A stretch of 34,737 nt of DNA from Saprospiraceae bacterium (lineage in GTDB: Bacteria; Bacteroidota; Bacteroidia; Chitinophagales; Saprospiraceae): positions 1-34,737 of the forward strand of contig JAJCYI010000088.1 in the NCBI GenBank assembly GCA_029263015.1, written 5' to 3'. The notes beneath the pieces were generated by a model that worked only from the letters and a program-made list of their open reading frames with translations, did not search any database and was not told where the DNA came from. Shown here in pieces: positions 1 to 8,954 of the stretch. Position numbers and translations under genes: made by a program. Within the stretch, counting starts at the first letter, position 1. Each line of letters starts with the position of its first letter.

Positions 1-536
1 TTCTTTTTATAATAATTCACGCCAGCGCCATACACCCAGCCGATGGTGCCCCTTTTGGTTTTTACTTTCACATAAGGTTCGCTGGCGACGTCTTTTCCGA
101 GGCTCAAGGTATAAATGGAGTCGGTCACTTCTTCCATGAAAAACACTTCTGAAAATAGGGACAGCTCTCCCAATATTTTACTTTCCAAGCCTGGCTCCGA
201 GCGGAGTTTTAATTTGTCAATGGTGATATAAAGTTTTCCAGTAGGAGAAGTTGAAGAACTTGCAGCCGATGAAGTTGAAGTTTCAGCTGTTTCGGTTTTC
301 GACTTGGCGGCTATTTCATCTTTCTTTTTGCGGAGTGCTTCTTCCAGCGTATTATTGGAGGATTTTTTTTGTGCCGTTGTGCTATTGGTAGTGAGGCTGT
401 CTTCCACGGATTCGGCAATTACTTCTTCTTGTAAGCTGACTTTTGTTTCTTTGCACCTGGAGCCTGCCCACATCAAGAAGGCTAGCAAAAAAACAAGGAC
501 GATGAGGATTTCGATTCTCGAAAGTAAACCTTTCAT
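1..536 (-). CDS. Membrane-anchored SH3-like domain protein, C-terminus cut by window edge
   Basis: Reading the minus strand from an ATG at 536 gives an open frame of 178 codons that runs off the left edge without a stop. The first 30 or so residues form a short charged start and one hydrophobic segment (IEILIVLVFLLAFLMWAG), so the protein is probably anchored in the inner membrane or exported. Residues about 33-95 are a low-complexity linker rich in Ser, Thr, Glu and Lys. From about residue 97 the sequence (KLYITIDKLKLRSEPGLES, later RGTIGWVYG) has the pattern of a bacterial SH3 (SH3b) domain: a short beta strand, then LRSEP, then a GWV motif. SH3b domains often bind peptidoglycan or other cell-wall ligands; that role here is inference. 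It is divergent from dprA, with a large inverted repeat between them. Confidence 0.75.
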   Translation of the reverse strand, partial: MKGLLSRIEILIVLVFLLAFLMWAGSRCKETKVSLQEEVIAESVEDSLTTNSTTAQKKSSNNTLEEALRKKKDEIAAKSKTETAETSTSSAASSSTSPTGKLYITIDKLKLRSEPGLESKILGELSLFSEVFFMEEVTDSIYTLSLGKDVASEPYVKVKTKRGTIGWVYGAGVNYYKK

Positions 537-592
537 TTTATTTATAGTGAACTTAGTGAATAGTGACCAGTGAATGGTTTCTGCTGTAAATA

Positions 593-836
593 TAACGTGA
601 GTTATGGATAGCAATCTTATTGTCCCGTTAGGGACGGAACATGGGTAGCCAAGCATTTGCAGGGGTTTTTCGTCGTGCCGTAGGTACGCAACGTGGAAAA
701 TGTTACGTACCTGCGGCACGAAAAATACCGTTGGTTTGGCATTGCTACCCATGTTCCGTCCCTAGCGGGACAACCAAAGGACAGAAACCGCCATAAGCTC
801 TTGATTGTCAAGGATTATTATCCAGAACTCACGTTA
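593..836. repeat. Nested inverted-repeat element (outer 18-base arms, inner REP-like hairpin)
   Basis: The outer arms 593-610 (TAACGTGAGTTATGGATA) and 819-836 are reverse complements at 17 of 18 positions. Inside, 620-649 and 744-773 form a second inverted pair starting TTGTCCCG. Inside that, 666-688 and 706-725 pair around a short loop near 695-700. Both inner arms are themselves near-palindromes (GTCCCGTTAGGGAC; CGTACCTGCGGCACG). The region 620-773 can therefore fold almost completely, while 774-818 has no partner on the left side. Nothing in it looks coding. It fills the gap between the divergent SH3-like gene and dprA, where promoters would be expected. The remainder of the gap (537-592 and 837-965) shows no feature I can name. 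Confidence 0.8.
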
Positions 837-965
837 ATCTAGGGTTAGGGATAGTTTTACTTGATTTTCATCTGGCCGCAGAATATATTTAGCCAATTCC
901 CTACCTTCGGAAATCTGACTCCTTAATACCTGACCCCTATTAAACTCCAAAACCCCAACAAAACT

Positions 966-2069
966 ATGAAAGACCTTTTGTACAAAGTAGCTCTCACCAA
1001 AATACCCCTGGTCGGAGCTGTGACCGCAAAAAACCTGGTGAGTTATTGCGGAGGCGCACGTGCCATTTTTGAGGCTCGGAAAAACGGGCTGATGAAGATA
1101 CCGGGCATCGGCATTCAGACCGCCAGCAATATTGTGAACCAATCGATTTTAAGTGAGGCCGAAAAAGAACTTTCCTTTATTGAAGAAGAAAACATTACGC
1201 CACTTTTTTACCTCGACAAAGATTATCCACAGCGTCTTCGCCACAACGACGATGCGCCCATCATGCTGTATTTTAAAGGTACTTGCAACCTCAACCATCA
1301 CCGCACCATTGGTATCGTTGGCACAAGGACACCTACCCCACAAGGCATTTCCCTTTGTGAAACCCTAGTGGACGAACTCACCCCCTACAAACCTCTGATT
1401 ATTAGTGGCTTGGCTTATGGAATTGATGTATCTGCCCATCGAAGAAGTTTGGGAAAAGGCCTTGAAACCTTGGCTGTTTTGGGTCATGGCCTCAAAAGGA
1501 TATATCCGGCCCAACATCGAAAAACCGCTTTCGCAATGGCAGGACAAGGTGGCCTGCTTACTGAATTTGCCAGCCACGTAGCTCCTGAACGGGAAAACTT
1601 TCCGATGCGGAATCGGATTGTGGCTGGCCTGTGCGATGTGGTGGTCGTGGTGGAAACTGCGAAGAGGGGCGGCTCCATCATCACTGCTCAATTGGCCAGT
1701 GGCTACAACAAGGACGTTTTCGCATTTCCCGGAAGGGTGAAGGATAAATTTTCGCAAGGCTGCCATTATCTGATCAAAAGCAATATTGCATCGTTGACAG
1801 TTGGTGCCGAAGATATTGCCACGGTGGTTGGCTGGGACAAAAAAGAGGAGGCTGGCAAAGAAAGCACCAGACAACGCGAGCTGTTTTATGCACTTACCAA
1901 GGAAGAAAATAGGGTGGTCAACACCATTCAGCAATCTGAGGAAATTGGAATCGATCAATTGAGTTACCTTTTGAAACTCAGCAACAGCGAATTGGCTGCT
2001 CTTTTGCTAAACCTTGAATTTCGCGGCGTGGTACGTTCCCTTCCGGGAAAAAGATATGTATTGACTTGA
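966..2069 (+). CDS. dprA: DNA-processing protein DprA (Smf)
   Basis: DprA protects incoming single-stranded DNA during natural transformation and loads RecA on it. The 367-residue product has the expected order of parts: an N-terminal helix-hairpin-helix region (PGIG, residues 46-49), then the Rossmann-like core with GTRTPTPQG (119-127), SGLAYGID (147-154), the arginine-containing FPMRNRIVAGL loop (212-222) and an acidic VVVVE strand (226-230). A C-terminal winged-helix segment runs from about 305 to 367 (IDQLSYLLKLSNSELAALLL). Length is normal for the family. The ATG at 966 follows an A-rich leader, and no earlier in-frame start fits better. The next gene starts 76 bases after the stop, so the two could be co-transcribed. 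Family assignment is firm; active competence in this organism is not shown. Confidence 0.96.
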   Translation: MKDLLYKVALTKIPLVGAVTAKNLVSYCGGARAIFEARKNGLMKIPGIGIQTASNIVNQSILSEAEKELSFIEEENITPLFYLDKDYPQRLRHNDDAPIMLYFKGTCNLNHHRTIGIVGTRTPTPQGISLCETLVDELTPYKPLIISGLAYGIDVSAHRRSLGKGLETLAVLGHGLKRIYPAQHRKTAFAMAGQGGLLTEFASHVAPERENFPMRNRIVAGLCDVVVVVETAKRGGSIITAQLASGYNKDVFAFPGRVKDKFSQGCHYLIKSNIASLTVGAEDIATVVGWDKKEEAGKESTRQRELFYALTKEENRVVNTIQQSEEIGIDQLSYLLKLSNSELAALLLNLEFRGVVRSLPGKRYVLT

Positions 2070-2145
2070 AATGGTTTTAATATCTTTGGCGATTGTTGCT
2101 CTTGGCTTTTGCCAATTCAAACGGCCTCTTGAACAAAAGATTAAT

Positions 2146-3318
2146 ATGAATAAACTTCTCGTTATAGCGCTCTTTTTTTCGGTTTGGTCTTGCACACCTA
2201 AACAGGGCTCGTCTGATAAGAAGCAAGTGCCCATTTTACCTTCGGATACGGTAAGTTTTACTGCTCCCAAAAATATCATCCTGATGATCGGCGATGGCAT
2301 GGGCCTCACCCAAATCACTGCGGGAATGTATATCAATGGCAACAAACTGAACCTGGAAGAATTCAAGTGCATTGGCCTGCACAAGTCCTACGCGAGCGAC
2401 GATCTCGTCACTGACTCGGCTGCTGGAGCAACGGCCTTCGCCAGCGGTATCAAAACCTACAATGGAGCCGTTGGTGTTGATGACAATGGCAATCATGTCC
2501 CCACCATCATGGAAGAAGCTAAAGCAGATGGAATGTCAACAGGGCTGGTGGTCACCTCCTCTATCGTGCACGCAACACCTGCTTGTTTTTACGCTCATGA
2601 AAAAATACGCAGTTTCAAAGAACAGATCGCAGAAGACCTGCTCGAATCGGGTGTTGATTTTTTTGTCGGCGGTGGCAAAAAATATTTTGACAGACGTATG
2701 GCCGATGAAAGAAACCTCATAAACGAATTTTGGAAAAAAGGCTATTACATTGGCGATTTTTTTGAAAAAGATTACGCGGACATTACGATGAATTTCAAGA
2801 AAAAATTCGGCTATTTCACCTCCGATGATGAGCCTATCCCATACATGCAGGGCAGGGATTATTTTGTAGAAGCATCCAAAGACGCCACTACTTTTTTGTC
2901 GCGCCACAGCAAAGCTGGCTTCTTCCTCGTAATTGAGAGTTCTCAGATCGACTGGGGTGGGCATGCCAATAATTCCGATTATATTGTCACTGAAATGATC
3001 GAATTTGACGAAGCCATTGGCGAGATAATGGATTTTGCCAAAAAGGATGGGGAAACGTTGGTGATCGTCACAGCTGACCACGAGACAGGAGGGTATGCCA
3101 TCAACCCCGGCTCAAAAATGGATAGCATCGTCCCTGCTTTTACCACAGACAAACATACCGCTGCCCTGATCCCTGTATTTGCTTGGGGCCCTGGCGCTGA
3201 ACTTTTCAGGGGCATTTATGAAAACACCGCTATTTACTATAAAATGAAAAAGGCACTTGGCCTTGGTGAAAAAGAGGCAGGGCATAGCGGAATTGATGAG
3301 GTACAGAACGGTGGATAG
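2146..3318 (+). CDS. Alkaline phosphatase, probable lipoprotein
   Basis: This 390-residue protein belongs to the PhoA-type alkaline phosphatase family, metal-dependent enzymes that release phosphate from monoesters outside the cytoplasm. Visible signature segments are IGDGMG (metal-binding Asp50), the nucleophile segment TDSAAGATA (Ser91), HATPACFYAH (142-151), DWGGHANN, TADHETGG and a late HTAALIPVFAWG stretch. I chose the ATG at 2146 rather than an in-frame ATG at 2071, because it gives a clean signal peptide ending at Cys16 (LFFSVWSC). The lipobox is slightly atypical (Trp two before Cys), so secretion by ordinary signal peptidase is an alternative. It lies downstream of dprA on the same strand and ends before an inverted-repeat element. 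Confidence 0.93.
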   Translation: MNKLLVIALFFSVWSCTPKQGSSDKKQVPILPSDTVSFTAPKNIILMIGDGMGLTQITAGMYINGNKLNLEEFKCIGLHKSYASDDLVTDSAAGATAFASGIKTYNGAVGVDDNGNHVPTIMEEAKADGMSTGLVVTSSIVHATPACFYAHEKIRSFKEQIAEDLLESGVDFFVGGGKKYFDRRMADERNLINEFWKKGYYIGDFFEKDYADITMNFKKKFGYFTSDDEPIPYMQGRDYFVEASKDATTFLSRHSKAGFFLVIESSQIDWGGHANNSDYIVTEMIEFDEAIGEIMDFAKKDGETLVIVTADHETGGYAINPGSKMDSIVPAFTTDKHTAALIPVFAWGPGAELFRGIYENTAIYYKMKKALGLGEKEAGHSGIDEVQNGG

Positions 3319-3385
3319 TAGGCCAACGAAAAGGGTGTCACCTTTAGGAAGGCTATAAATGTAAACTATTGAAATTCAAAGAATT

Positions 3386-3509
3386 AACTTAAGTTGCGAT
3401 GAATTCAATTTTTGGCAAATTCAATGTATAGCGAATCCCCAGATTCGCTGTCTTAGAATGCTTACGGGCGAATCTGGGGATTCGCGATACATTCATCGCA
3501 ACTTGAGTT
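3386..3509. repeat. REP-like inverted pair between convergent genes
   Basis: The arm starting AACTTAAGTTGCGATGAAT at 3386 is matched in reverse complement by the segment ending at 3509. The inner arms GCGAATCCCCAGATTCGC (about 3431-3448) and its reverse complement (about 3468-3485) pair exactly and are themselves short palindromes with 6-base stems. The left arm carries about 20 extra bases (3404-3424) with no partner. The element sits between the convergent phosphatase and desaturase genes. It could stop transcription from both sides, although no T-run follows. Confidence 0.8.
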
Positions 3510-3520
3510 ATTTAATATTC

Positions 3521-4633
3521 TTACGCCTTCGCCAATTTCCTGTCGTACTCTCCTGTCCCCAGCTGATTAAGCATAGTGAAATGACTTTTTAATGCCCCGA
3601 AGAATGTTTTGTGCTGGTAATATGGCACGTTAAATTCTTTTGCAATTTCCTTTACTATTTTGGAAATCCCTTTATAGTGAACGTGACAAATGTTTGGGAA
3701 CAGATGGTGCTCGATCTGAAAATTAAGCCCCCCAACGAACCAGGAAAAAAGCCCACTACCAGTTGCAAAATTAGAAGTGGTCCGCATTTGGTGGATGGCC
3801 CAACTGTTTTCCATGCTTCCATTTTCTCCAGGCACATAAAAATTGGTGTCTTCAACTACATGGCCAGGTTGAAAGATGGAGGCGAGTATCAGCCCACAAA
3901 TAAATTGCATCAATAGAAATCCTATCAAGATTTGCCACCAAGGCAGTTCGATCACGATCAGAGGAAGCACCAGCGTTAGTGCTATATACCAGGTTTTATT
4001 GAATAGGATGTGCGTCAGCGCTTTTTTGAAAGAAATACCTTGTCCTGCCAGCAGGTCTTTTTTATTGTACCGCACCAATTGTTGAAAATCCTTCACCAGC
4101 AACCAATAAATGGTCATTATACCATAGAGGAAAGGTGCGTAATAGACCTGGTACCGAAAAAAGCCTTTGCGCTCCTGATCGGGAGAAAAACGCATGACTC
4201 CCTTATCGATATCTTCGTCGAAACCATGCACATTAGTATAGGAATGGTGCAGCACATTATGCTGGATTTTCCAGTTGACATGATATCCCCCGACAAGATT
4301 GACAATACAACCCAGGGTCTTGTTTACTTTTTGATTGCTGGAATAAGATCCATGATTGGCATCGTGCATGACCGATAAGCCAATGCCAGACATTCCCAAT
4401 CCCATGATTGACCACATCAGTATTACAGGCCAAAATGAAGCAATCACACCTGTCAGCATTAATATCAGGGGCGTTAGGTACAGGCACAGCATAAATGCCG
4501 TTTTGAACTTCATGCTGAAATTGGCATGTCTGGATAAGTTGTTGTCTTGGAAATATTGGTTGACCCTCGCGCGCAATTCCTTGAAAAATTCCGGTCGGTC
4601 TTGTTTGTTAAACTTAACAGATGGTACACTCAT
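3521..4633 (-). CDS. Membrane fatty acid desaturase (acyl-lipid/acyl-CoA type)
   Basis: This is an integral membrane di-iron desaturase that introduces a double bond into fatty acyl chains. Three histidine boxes are visible in the 370-residue product: HDANH (90-94), HNVLHH (125-130) and QIEHH (306-310). The Gln in the last box is typical of front-end and linoleoyl-CoA-type desaturases. Hydrophobic segments occur at about 45-88, 163-180 and 215-255. I chose the ATG at 4633 because the N-terminus SVKFNKQDRPEFFKELRARV matches the usual family start; an in-frame ATG at 4678 would add 15 residues. Substrate and regiospecificity cannot be read from sequence. A role in adjusting membrane fluidity is plausible. 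The gene is divergent from the sulfate-transporter-like gene. Confidence 0.93.
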   Translation of the reverse strand: MSVPSVKFNKQDRPEFFKELRARVNQYFQDNNLSRHANFSMKFKTAFMLCLYLTPLILMLTGVIASFWPVILMWSIMGLGMSGIGLSVMHDANHGSYSSNQKVNKTLGCIVNLVGGYHVNWKIQHNVLHHSYTNVHGFDEDIDKGVMRFSPDQERKGFFRYQVYYAPFLYGIMTIYWLLVKDFQQLVRYNKKDLLAGQGISFKKALTHILFNKTWYIALTLVLPLIVIELPWWQILIGFLLMQFICGLILASIFQPGHVVEDTNFYVPGENGSMENSWAIHQMRTTSNFATGSGLFSWFVGGLNFQIEHHLFPNICHVHYKGISKIVKEIAKEFNVPYYQHKTFFGALKSHFTMLNQLGTGEYDRKLAKA

Positions 4634-4941
4634 AAATTGTATTTTAAACTCTTTGTTTAGGCTGTAAATGAAGCGCAAAGTACTCTATTTAAAAGGACAA
4701 TTTATAACGTGGCCGTTTATTTCCTCTTCTCCTATTTTTACAAAACTTTTTCACCCGCGGGATTTTATTGATAAAAATCTTTACTCTTGCGCCCGCAAAT
4801 GAAAAACAGGTTCTCTACATGCCTTTTTTACCTTTAAATATCCAACCTGATCTTAACAGTAGAGTCCTCTAAATTATGCTTGTTTATTTCTTTTCTCGGA
4901 AACAATACTTCTGGGAATAGTTAATTTGTTTAACAATTTGA

Positions 4942-6471
4942 ATGAAAAGATATTTCAACCTATTTGACCTGTCTCAAAAAGTCGACTACAAAACCGAAGT
5001 TCTATCAGGGCTGACGGTGGCTCTCGCTTTGATTCCCGAAGCTGTAGCATTTGCTTTAATTGCAGGTCTTTCTCCATTGACCGGTCTCTATGCCGCTTTT
5101 GTAATGGGTTTGGTAACGGCTGTTTTGGGCGGTCGCCCCGGAATGATTTCGGGAGCTACGGGAGCGGTTGCCGTTGTGTTGGTTACGTTGGCGCAATCGC
5201 ATGGGGTAGAATATATTTTTGCGACTGTTGTTTTAGCGGGGATCATCCAGGTCTCGGCAGGTATGCTCAGGCTTGGTAAATTAATGCGCCTGGTTCCCCA
5301 CCCGGTCATCTTTGGTTTTGTCAATGGTCTTGCTATCATCATTTTCATGTCCCAACTCGACCAATTTAAAGATGTATCTGGTAATTGGTTGACAGGCGCG
5401 ACCTTATATGTATTGCTCGGCCTGGTGCTGGTGACCATGTTTATTATTTGGGGGTTACCAAAATTGAGTAAGGCGATTCCAGCCTCCTTGGTTGCCATAT
5501 TGGCTGTTTTTGGTGTCGTTCTCTTGTTTGATATTGAAACAAAAACGGTAGGTGACATTGCATCGATCCAAGGAGGGTTTCCACCATTTCATATTCCTAA
5601 TGTCCCTTTTAATTTTGAAACCTTGGTTTTGATTTTACCTTATGCTGCCATTATGGCTGGGGTCGGCTTGATTGAAAGTTTGCTGACGCTCAATATCATT
5701 GATGAGATTACAGAAACAAGAGGCAGGGGGAATAAAGAAGCACTGGCACAGGGAACCGCCAATATTCTTTCTGGTATTTTTTCAGGTATGGGTGGCTGTG
5801 CCATGATCGGTCAGAGTTTGATAAATATATCATCTGGTGCAAGGGCGAGACTATCTGGCATTGTGGCAGCTATTATGCTATTGGTGTTTATCATGTTTGG
5901 TGCAAATTTGATTGAAAAGCTACCTATGGCTGCCCTAACGGGCTTGATGATTATGGTAGCAATCGGCACGTTTGAATGGGCCAGTTTGAGAACCTTGAAA
6001 AGAATGCCGAAGTCGGATATTTTTGTAATGGTATTAGTTACTTTAGTCACGGCTATACTTCACAATCTTGCACTGGCCGTTATCATCGGTGTTATCATTG
6101 CTGCGTTGGTTTTTGCATGGGACAATGCCACGCGGATCAGGGCAAGAAAACGCATTGACGAGGATGGAATAAAGCATTATGAAATATACGGGCCTTTGTT
6201 TTTTGGTTCCGTTTCTGTGTTCAATGATAAATTTGACGTTCTGAACGATCCTGATGAGGTGATTATCGATTTTGAAGAAAGCCGTGTTGTAGATATGTCG
6301 GCCATAGAAGCCCTGAACAAAATAACCGAACGCTATCAAAAGGTTGGTAAGAAAGTTCACTTAAAGCACTTGAGTAAGGATTGCAGAAAGTTGCTAAAAA
6401 ATGCAGCGGAAATTATAGATGTAAATGTGCTGGAAGATCCTACTTACAAATTGGTGGTGGATAAGATATGA
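4942..6471 (+). CDS. SulP family anion transporter with STAS domain
   Basis: The 509-residue protein is a SulP/SLC26-type transporter. The N-terminal segment SGLTVALALIPEAVAFALIAGLSP and the repeated hydrophobic helices through about residue 390 form the membrane domain. GLIESLLTLNIIDEITETRGRGN followed by QGTANILSGIFSGMGGCAMIGQS is the conserved family core. A STAS domain follows from about 400 to 509 (EVIIDFEESRVVDMSAIEALNKI). Members of this family carry sulfate, bicarbonate or other anions, usually with H+ or Na+. No neighbouring sulfate-assimilation or carbonic anhydrase gene points to a substrate, so I leave it open. The ATG at 4942 gives the expected N-terminus. A GC-rich hairpin lies 25 bases past the stop. 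Confidence 0.93.
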   Translation: MKRYFNLFDLSQKVDYKTEVLSGLTVALALIPEAVAFALIAGLSPLTGLYAAFVMGLVTAVLGGRPGMISGATGAVAVVLVTLAQSHGVEYIFATVVLAGIIQVSAGMLRLGKLMRLVPHPVIFGFVNGLAIIIFMSQLDQFKDVSGNWLTGATLYVLLGLVLVTMFIIWGLPKLSKAIPASLVAILAVFGVVLLFDIETKTVGDIASIQGGFPPFHIPNVPFNFETLVLILPYAAIMAGVGLIESLLTLNIIDEITETRGRGNKEALAQGTANILSGIFSGMGGCAMIGQSLINISSGARARLSGIVAAIMLLVFIMFGANLIEKLPMAALTGLMIMVAIGTFEWASLRTLKRMPKSDIFVMVLVTLVTAILHNLALAVIIGVIIAALVFAWDNATRIRARKRIDEDGIKHYEIYGPLFFGSVSVFNDKFDVLNDPDEVIIDFEESRVVDMSAIEALNKITERYQKVGKKVHLKHLSKDCRKLLKNAAEIIDVNVLEDPTYKLVVDKI

Positions 6472-6496
6472 AGTATAACAGGAGAAATTGGGAAAA

Positions 6497-6519
6497 GGGG
6501 CTGACGATAAATCAGCCCC
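6497..6519 (+). terminator. Hairpin after the SulP gene
   Basis: GGGGCTGA (6497-6504) pairs with TCAGCCCC (6512-6519) across a 7-base loop, 25 bases after the SulP stop. No T-run follows, so it may act as a 3' end stabiliser rather than a classical intrinsic terminator. Confidence 0.5.
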
Positions 6520-6672
6520 CAATCGCTAGCAATTGGATTGTAACTTATATAAGAATTTAAAAATCATTTGTTTGAGAGGGGAGGTTTAGGCACTGTGTGG
6601 AAATTTTGAGACTACAGGTATATTTACCAGCTTTGGTTTTTAAACCATTGTAAGTAATGAGGGATTAATAAA

Positions 6673-6813
6673 ATGAACGCAAGGTGCGCCGTTATTTACT
6701 CCTTATTACTAAATATAACTTTGAGAGTTGAAGAATTTGAAAGAGAGGAAGAGAACCTTAAAGAGATTTGCGAAGGTGCAAGAATCAAACCGAAAAGAAG
6801 GTTTTTTAGATAA
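6673..6813 (+). CDS. Possible 46-residue small protein, unknown
   Basis: An ATG at 6673 opens 46 codons ending in TAA at 6811-6813, inside the 488-base gap between the SulP gene and the rpoN 3' end. The product begins MNARCAVIYSLLLNITLRVE, then becomes strongly charged (EEFEREEENLKEI) and ends in a basic tail (IKPKRRFFR). It is too short for family recognition and could be a chance frame or a relic. The rest of the gap (6520-6672 and 6814-6905) shows nothing I can name. Confidence 0.2.
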   Translation: MNARCAVIYSLLLNITLRVEEFEREEENLKEICEGARIKPKRRFFR

Positions 6814-6905
6814 TTTTATTTCGCATATTTCAACTAATACATCTATATGTCAGGGGGATATGAGTAACTCTATTGGCGCAGCGGAGTAGGAAGGGATTTA
6901 AAGAT

Positions 6906-6944
6906 AAAAGACCTGACAGGTATGCAAAACCTGTCAGGTCTTTT
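6906..6944. terminator. Bidirectional intrinsic terminator / common palindrome after rpoN
   Basis: AAAAGACCTGACAGGT (6906-6921) and its exact reverse complement (6929-6944) form a 16-base stem with a 7-base loop. T-runs lie on the 3' side of each strand. It begins 15 bases past the end of rpoN on the minus strand. A hairpin built on ACCTGACAGGT is, from memory, frequent in Bacteroidota genomes; copy number was not checked. Confidence 0.8.
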
Positions 6945-6959
6945 TATTCTCAATAATAT

Positions 6960-8504
6960 CTATAATTCTTTGCGGAGTCTTGCCACGGGGATGTTCAATT
7001 GTTCCCGGTATTTGGCTACAGTACGACGGGCGATGTTATAGCCTTTGTCCAACAGCAGGTTTTTAAGCTTTTCATCAGAAAATGGCTTCCGCTTGTTCTC
7101 GTCCTTGATAATGTCTGTAAGGATTTTTTTGACTTCCAGTGTCGAAACTTCTTCTCCGTCTTGGGTCTGTAAGCTTTCCGAAAAGAAGTCCTTCAGGCGC
7201 TTGGTGCCATATTCGGTCTGCACAAATTTACTGTTGGCTACCCTCGAAACAGTCGAAATATCAAGACCTGTAATATCAGCGATGTCTTTCAATATCATTG
7301 GCCGCAAAGTCTTTTGGTCACCGGTTTCAAAGAAATCATACTGATAGTTCATGATGGCATACATCGTATTGAACATCGTTTGCTGGCGCTGACGGATGGC
7401 ATCGATAAACCATTTTGCTCCATCAATCTTTTGTTTGATGAACATGATTGCCTCTTTTTCATTCTTGGTGGCCCGTCGCCCTTTTGTGGTCGTCTTGTAA
7501 GACCTGAGCATGTCCCGGTAATGGTTGTTGATATGAAGGTCCGGCGCATTGCGGGTATTCAGGCTCAGCTCCAATTCCCCATCGTTATTGATAATGATAA
7601 AATCAGGTACAATATAGTGGACGTTTCTGCTGCTCGATGCATGGCCACTTGCTGGTTTTGGGTTTAGTTTTAATATTTCATCAATTGCTTCTTTCAATTC
7701 CCCTTCGGTCAAACTCAACTGGCGCTGCATGCGCTGGTAGTGTTTTTTGGTAAATTCATCAAAGTGGTTGGAAATAATCTTCCTTGAAATGACCAAGATC
7801 AGCTTGTCTTCATAAGAAATATCTTCCCGCGAGCGCTTGTTGTCGATCTGTAGCAGCAGGCATTCCTGTAAATTCCTAGACCCAATTCCAGGTGGGTCAA
7901 AGCGTTGAACCTTAGAGAGCCATTTTTCTACTTCTTCTTTGGTAGCGTTAACGTTTTGAGAAAAAATTAAATCATCGAGGATAGCGTCGATTTCCCGGCG
8001 GAGGTACCCGTCATCGTCTATACTGCCAATAATTTGATGAGCAATGGCTTCTTCCCTTTCGTCCTTGATATCAAGCATACCAAGTTGCTGTTCGAGGTAC
8101 TCATGAAAGGTGTTTTCGACAGCTATAGGCAGGGTTTTTTGCTCTTCGTCTGCGTTATAATTATCCCCTCTTGTTTTATAGCTGGCCTCATCGTCATCCA
8201 TATAGTCGGTAAGATAATCGTCTAAGGACACCTCTTCATCTGGTGGGGTTTCCTCTCTCTCAAGATCATCTACTTCATCTGATTCAGTAGTCTCTTCAGC
8301 AGGTGAATCGTCAGAACTGCGTGCGATTTCCCCGAGTTCATCTTCTTCTCCGAGTTCTCCCTCTTCAAGGGCTGGATTGGCTTCCATTTCTTCTTGGACC
8401 CTTTGATCCAAAACGGCTGTTGGGATTTGCAACAGCTTCATTAGTTGGATTTGCTGTGGCGAGAGTTTTTGTTGTAGCCTTTGACTAAGTTGTTGTTTAA
8501 GCAT
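6960..8504 (-). CDS. rpoN: RNA polymerase sigma-54 factor RpoN
   Basis: Sigma-54 directs RNA polymerase to -24/-12 promoters and needs an AAA+ activator to open them. The 514-residue protein shows all regions in order. Residues 1-45 are a Gln/Leu-rich region I (LSQRLQQKLSPQQIQLMKLLQIP). Residues about 45-125 are an unusually long Asp/Glu-rich region II. The core-binding domain is at about 130-310 (FDPPGIGSRNLQECLLLQI). A helix-turn-helix follows at about 405-435 (DIADITGLDISTVSRVANSKFVQT), and the C-terminal RpoN box ARRTVAKYRE is at 492-501. The gene stands alone, without the ptsN or hpf neighbours seen in proteobacteria. No bacterial enhancer-binding protein is encoded in the window. Confidence 0.97.
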   Translation of the reverse strand: MLKQQLSQRLQQKLSPQQIQLMKLLQIPTAVLDQRVQEEMEANPALEEGELGEEDELGEIARSSDDSPAEETTESDEVDDLEREETPPDEEVSLDDYLTDYMDDDEASYKTRGDNYNADEEQKTLPIAVENTFHEYLEQQLGMLDIKDEREEAIAHQIIGSIDDDGYLRREIDAILDDLIFSQNVNATKEEVEKWLSKVQRFDPPGIGSRNLQECLLLQIDNKRSREDISYEDKLILVISRKIISNHFDEFTKKHYQRMQRQLSLTEGELKEAIDEILKLNPKPASGHASSSRNVHYIVPDFIIINNDGELELSLNTRNAPDLHINNHYRDMLRSYKTTTKGRRATKNEKEAIMFIKQKIDGAKWFIDAIRQRQQTMFNTMYAIMNYQYDFFETGDQKTLRPMILKDIADITGLDISTVSRVANSKFVQTEYGTKRLKDFFSESLQTQDGEEVSTLEVKKILTDIIKDENKRKPFSDEKLKNLLLDKGYNIARRTVAKYREQLNIPVARLRKEL

Positions 8505-8572
8505 TACTTCTTACGTGGTTTATGTTCTCAATGTAGCCTTATCCAAAGTGATTGTTTTATGAAAATTTTTTC

Positions 8573-8599
8573 CAAAAATACGGAAGATAATATGACAAA
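8573..8599 (-). promoter_or_regulatory. Candidate rpoN promoter (Bacteroidota type)
   Basis: On the minus strand TTTG (8596-8599) and TATTTTTG (8573-8580) are separated by 15 bases, about 70 bases before the rpoN start. They resemble the -33/-7 pair of Bacteroidota promoters, with slightly short spacing. A second candidate lies further upstream: TATATTTG at 8643-8650 with TTG 16 bases before it. The gap 8505-9002 is AT-rich and holds nothing else I can identify. Confidence 0.35.
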
Positions 8600-8954
8600 G
8601 TCCACCCTTAAGTTCCAAAAATGCAAACAATAGTTAATTAATCAAATATAAAATATTTTAATAACTCAATAAAACAAAGGCTCTTTGGGGTAAAATGGCG
8701 GGCGGAAAAAAATGCAATAAAAAACATGCCATTTTTTACTAATCTATTTGCAAAAAGCGTTATTCATCAATTCTAAATTCTATTGGTTCAACCTTGTTTT
8801 TGTTGAGCATTCTCATTCTTTGTCAAGATTGTGAACATTTTAATAGGCTTAAAACAGCCTCAGAATGATTTTAGCTTGGTCAAAAACACCCTGTAGTTTT
8901 TGTGATTCATTAGTTGAGAAAATGCGTATCGTTAAGGAACGTGTATGAAATAAC

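Noticed and set aside
304-573. Plus-strand open frame of 89 codons
   Set aside because: It lies opposite the SH3-like gene start, has a serine-rich composition typical of a shadow frame, and no family pattern.
617-811. Minus-strand open frame across the nested inverted repeat
   Set aside because: It is encoded almost entirely by the palindromic repeat, so it is unlikely to be a gene.
1365-1958. 197-codon minus-strand frame opposite dprA
   Set aside because: It is fully inside a well-supported conserved gene; its composition reflects the opposite strand.
2071-2145. Upstream start for the alkaline phosphatase
   Set aside because: It would place 25 residues before a clear lipoprotein signal peptide.
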